NCBI RefSeq assembly: GCF_000374565.1
Contig: NZ_KB894696.1
Location: 62,001-126,000 of the forward strand
DNA: 64,000 nt
Reading direction: 5' to 3'
Source: Siminovitchia fordii DSM 16014 = CIP 108821
Lineage (GTDB): Bacteria; Bacillota; Bacilli; Bacillales; Bacillaceae_C
Position numbers and translations under genes: made by a program. Below are positions 62,649-64,000 of the stretch, piece by piece (position 1 is the stretch's first letter; each line of letters starts with the position of its first letter). The notes below the pieces were generated by a model. That model did not search any database, had not been told where the DNA came from, and saw nothing but the letters and a program-made list of their open reading frames with translations.

Positions 62649-64000
62649 CCGAACAGCAAGGCTTAAAAAGAAGGTTAAAGTTCATTCATGTTTTTATACT
62701 TGGACTGGCTTTGCTTACACCAACGACCGTTTTTGATACTTTTGGAATAGCGTCCCTCGCCACGGGGGGACACGTTCCATTGGTATACATGTTCGCGATG
62801 GTTGCCATCCTTTTTACCGTATTCAGCTATGTTCATATGGTTAAGGCATTTCCAAGTGCGGGATCGGCTTACACATATGTTCAAAAAACATTTCATCCCA
62901 ATCTCGGGTTTATGGTGGGGTGGTCAGCCCTGTGCGATTATCTCTTTTTGCCTATGCTGTATGCGTTGGCCATCAAAATCTATATGGCTGCTTATTTTCC
63001 GGGAGTACCGGCATGGCTATGGGTGGTCATCCCCATTGTCATCATCAGTGTGGCAAATCTCTTTAATGTAAAAGTGGCTGTATCACTCAGCACCGTTTTT
63101 GTATTTGCGCAGATATTGATTACTGTTATTTTTATGGCTCTTCTTATTAAAGGGCTTGCGAACAGTTCAGAAACGGACAATATCTTTTCTCTGGAGCCTT
63201 TATTTTCCGCAAACCTGACTCTTGCGGGTGTGTTGGCTGGAGTTACCATACTGGCTTATTCCTATATTGGATTTGATGCAATCAGTACATTGGCAGAAGA
63301 AACGATCAATCCAACAAAAACTGTCCCCAGAGTAATGATCGCCTTGGCTCTGTATATCGGAATTACTTATACGGCAGTAACCTACTTCATGCAGGTCGGC
63401 TACCCGGATGCTTCCGTATTCATAGATCCCGAATCAGCCGCTGCGGAAATAGCGCCGCAAATCGGAGGCATGTTATTTGCTTCGGTATTTCTTGTCGTCA
63501 TTATTTTGTGTAACATTTCCGGTGGAATTTCAGCACAGTTAAGTATATCGAGGTTATTGTATGCAATGGGGAGGGACAACGTAATCCCTAGGAAAGTATT
63601 CGGCTATGTTACACCAAGGTCACGTGTCCCCATTTACAATATTATCATATCGGGATTGGTAGCAATGACAGCTGTATTCTTTGATTTGGTCACCGCTGCT
63701 TCATTCATCAGCTTTGGAGCTTTTACAGCATTCACTTTTGTTAATTTATCTGTAATCGTTTTTTATTATGTGAAAAGTAAAAAGCGGTCTGTAAAGGAGA
63801 CGTTCATGTACTTGATTTCCCCGATTATTGGAATTGGCTTCCTGATCATTATGTGGTTTAGCATGGATCTGCGGGCTTTAATTTTGGGTATTTGCTGGAA
63901 TGTGGCCGGATTCATTTTTCTGATGTATATTACGAAGATGTTCAAAAAAACTGCCCCGATGTTCAATTTTGACGAGGAAGAAATTCCGGCAAAGGAAAAT
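62645..64000 (+). CDS. APC-family permease, cut by the window end
   Basis: An open frame of 452 codons with no stop before the window edge. It carries GLALLTPTTVFDTFG, MVKAFPSAGSAYTYVQK, YIGFDAISTLAEETINP and the C-terminal MFKKTAPMFNFDEEE, nearly all of the permease at 713-2059, whose ending PPPELNFEEAQ aligns with this tail, so only a few residues are missing. The ATG overlaps the Rieske stop, so the carrier likely imports the oxygenase substrate. About twelve membrane helices. Confidence 0.9.
   Translation, partial: MTEQQGLKRRLKFIHVFILGLALLTPTTVFDTFGIASLATGGHVPLVYMFAMVAILFTVFSYVHMVKAFPSAGSAYTYVQKTFHPNLGFMVGWSALCDYLFLPMLYALAIKIYMAAYFPGVPAWLWVVIPIVIISVANLFNVKVAVSLSTVFVFAQILITVIFMALLIKGLANSSETDNIFSLEPLFSANLTLAGVLAGVTILAYSYIGFDAISTLAEETINPTKTVPRVMIALALYIGITYTAVTYFMQVGYPDASVFIDPESAAAEIAPQIGGMLFASVFLVVIILCNISGGISAQLSISRLLYAMGRDNVIPRKVFGYVTPRSRVPIYNIIISGLVAMTAVFFDLVTAASFISFGAFTAFTFVNLSVIVFYYVKSKKRSVKETFMYLISPIIGIGFLIIMWFSMDLRALILGICWNVAGFIFLMYITKMFKKTAPMFNFDEEEIPAKEN

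Overview
The window is chromosomal DNA of a low-GC, spore-forming type Firmicute, most probably a Bacillaceae genus close to Bacillus, Mesobacillus or Cytobacillus. This rests on family content (HtpG with a CIRCE operator, BioY with a BirA-type operator, Fnr with a C-terminal cysteine cluster, HprK, a SinI-like anti-repressor, a SAM-I riboswitch on metNIQ, PdaC-like deacetylase, b(o/a)3 oxidase), on AGGAGG ribosome binding sites with many TTG/GTG starts, and on U-tailed terminators after most units. I see no rRNA, tRNA, insertion sequence, prophage or CRISPR array. Species could not be assigned without a search.

Layout. 1-3.9 kb: a small PH-like protein, an APC amine/amino-acid permease, a nitrilase-family amidase and two decayed gene fragments. 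4.0-12.3 kb: secreted subtilase, DinB protein, PdaC-like deacetylase, htpG behind a CIRCE element, agmatinase-family ureohydrolase, and a GTP cyclohydrolase I gene paired with an SDR that lacks the usual catalytic tyrosine. 12.5-18.3 kb: LysM/3D cell-wall protein, CPA1 Na+/H+ antiporter, a single-aptamer glycine riboswitch over an ACT protein and UPF0210 pair, and a superoxide dismutase pseudogene. 18.6-30.5 kb: PsiE-like protein, macro-domain protein, a 42-aa SinI-like protein, orphan response regulator, a broken lipoprotein gene, two methyltransferases, MOSC protein, SLC13-type transporter, a 52-bp tandem repeat array, ketosamine kinase, TPR/coiled-coil lipoprotein, second DinB protein and a divergent HPr kinase behind a cre-like site. 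30.5-37.7 kb: b(o/a)3 oxidase operon with small subunits and a perfect FNR box, a three-gene envelope operon (deacetylase, DedA, glycosyltransferase), fnr itself and a glutamine-amidotransferase-like hydrolase.

38.2-40.3 kb holds the most striking unit: a ParM/StbA actin-like ATPase, a ParR-like ribbon-helix-helix adaptor, and upstream a 148-bp array of TGTNNACA-type motifs spaced about 19-21 bp apart, then a promoter with a palindrome filling the -35/-10 spacer. It looks like a complete plasmid-type (type II) partition cassette sitting among ordinary chromosomal genes.

40.5-48.4 kb: a C45-family N-terminal-nucleophile hydrolase next to a full five-gene peptide-type ABC importer and a LysR regulator. 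48.7-55.3 kb: tyrosine phosphatase-like protein, VWA lipoprotein, two secreted M28 peptidases, bioY and a class V aminotransferase. 55.5-59.5 kb: methionine importer operon with metQ at both ends, under a SAM-I riboswitch. 59.7-64 kb: a sigma-54 promoter with an upstream dyad drives an aldehyde dehydrogenase, a Rieske oxygenase of the quaternary-amine type and a PuuP-like permease cut by the window end, probably a catabolic pathway for a quaternary or methylated amine.

Start codons were often moved inward from the longest open frame to match a ribosome binding site; the reason is given per gene. Assignments rest on motif recognition by eye.
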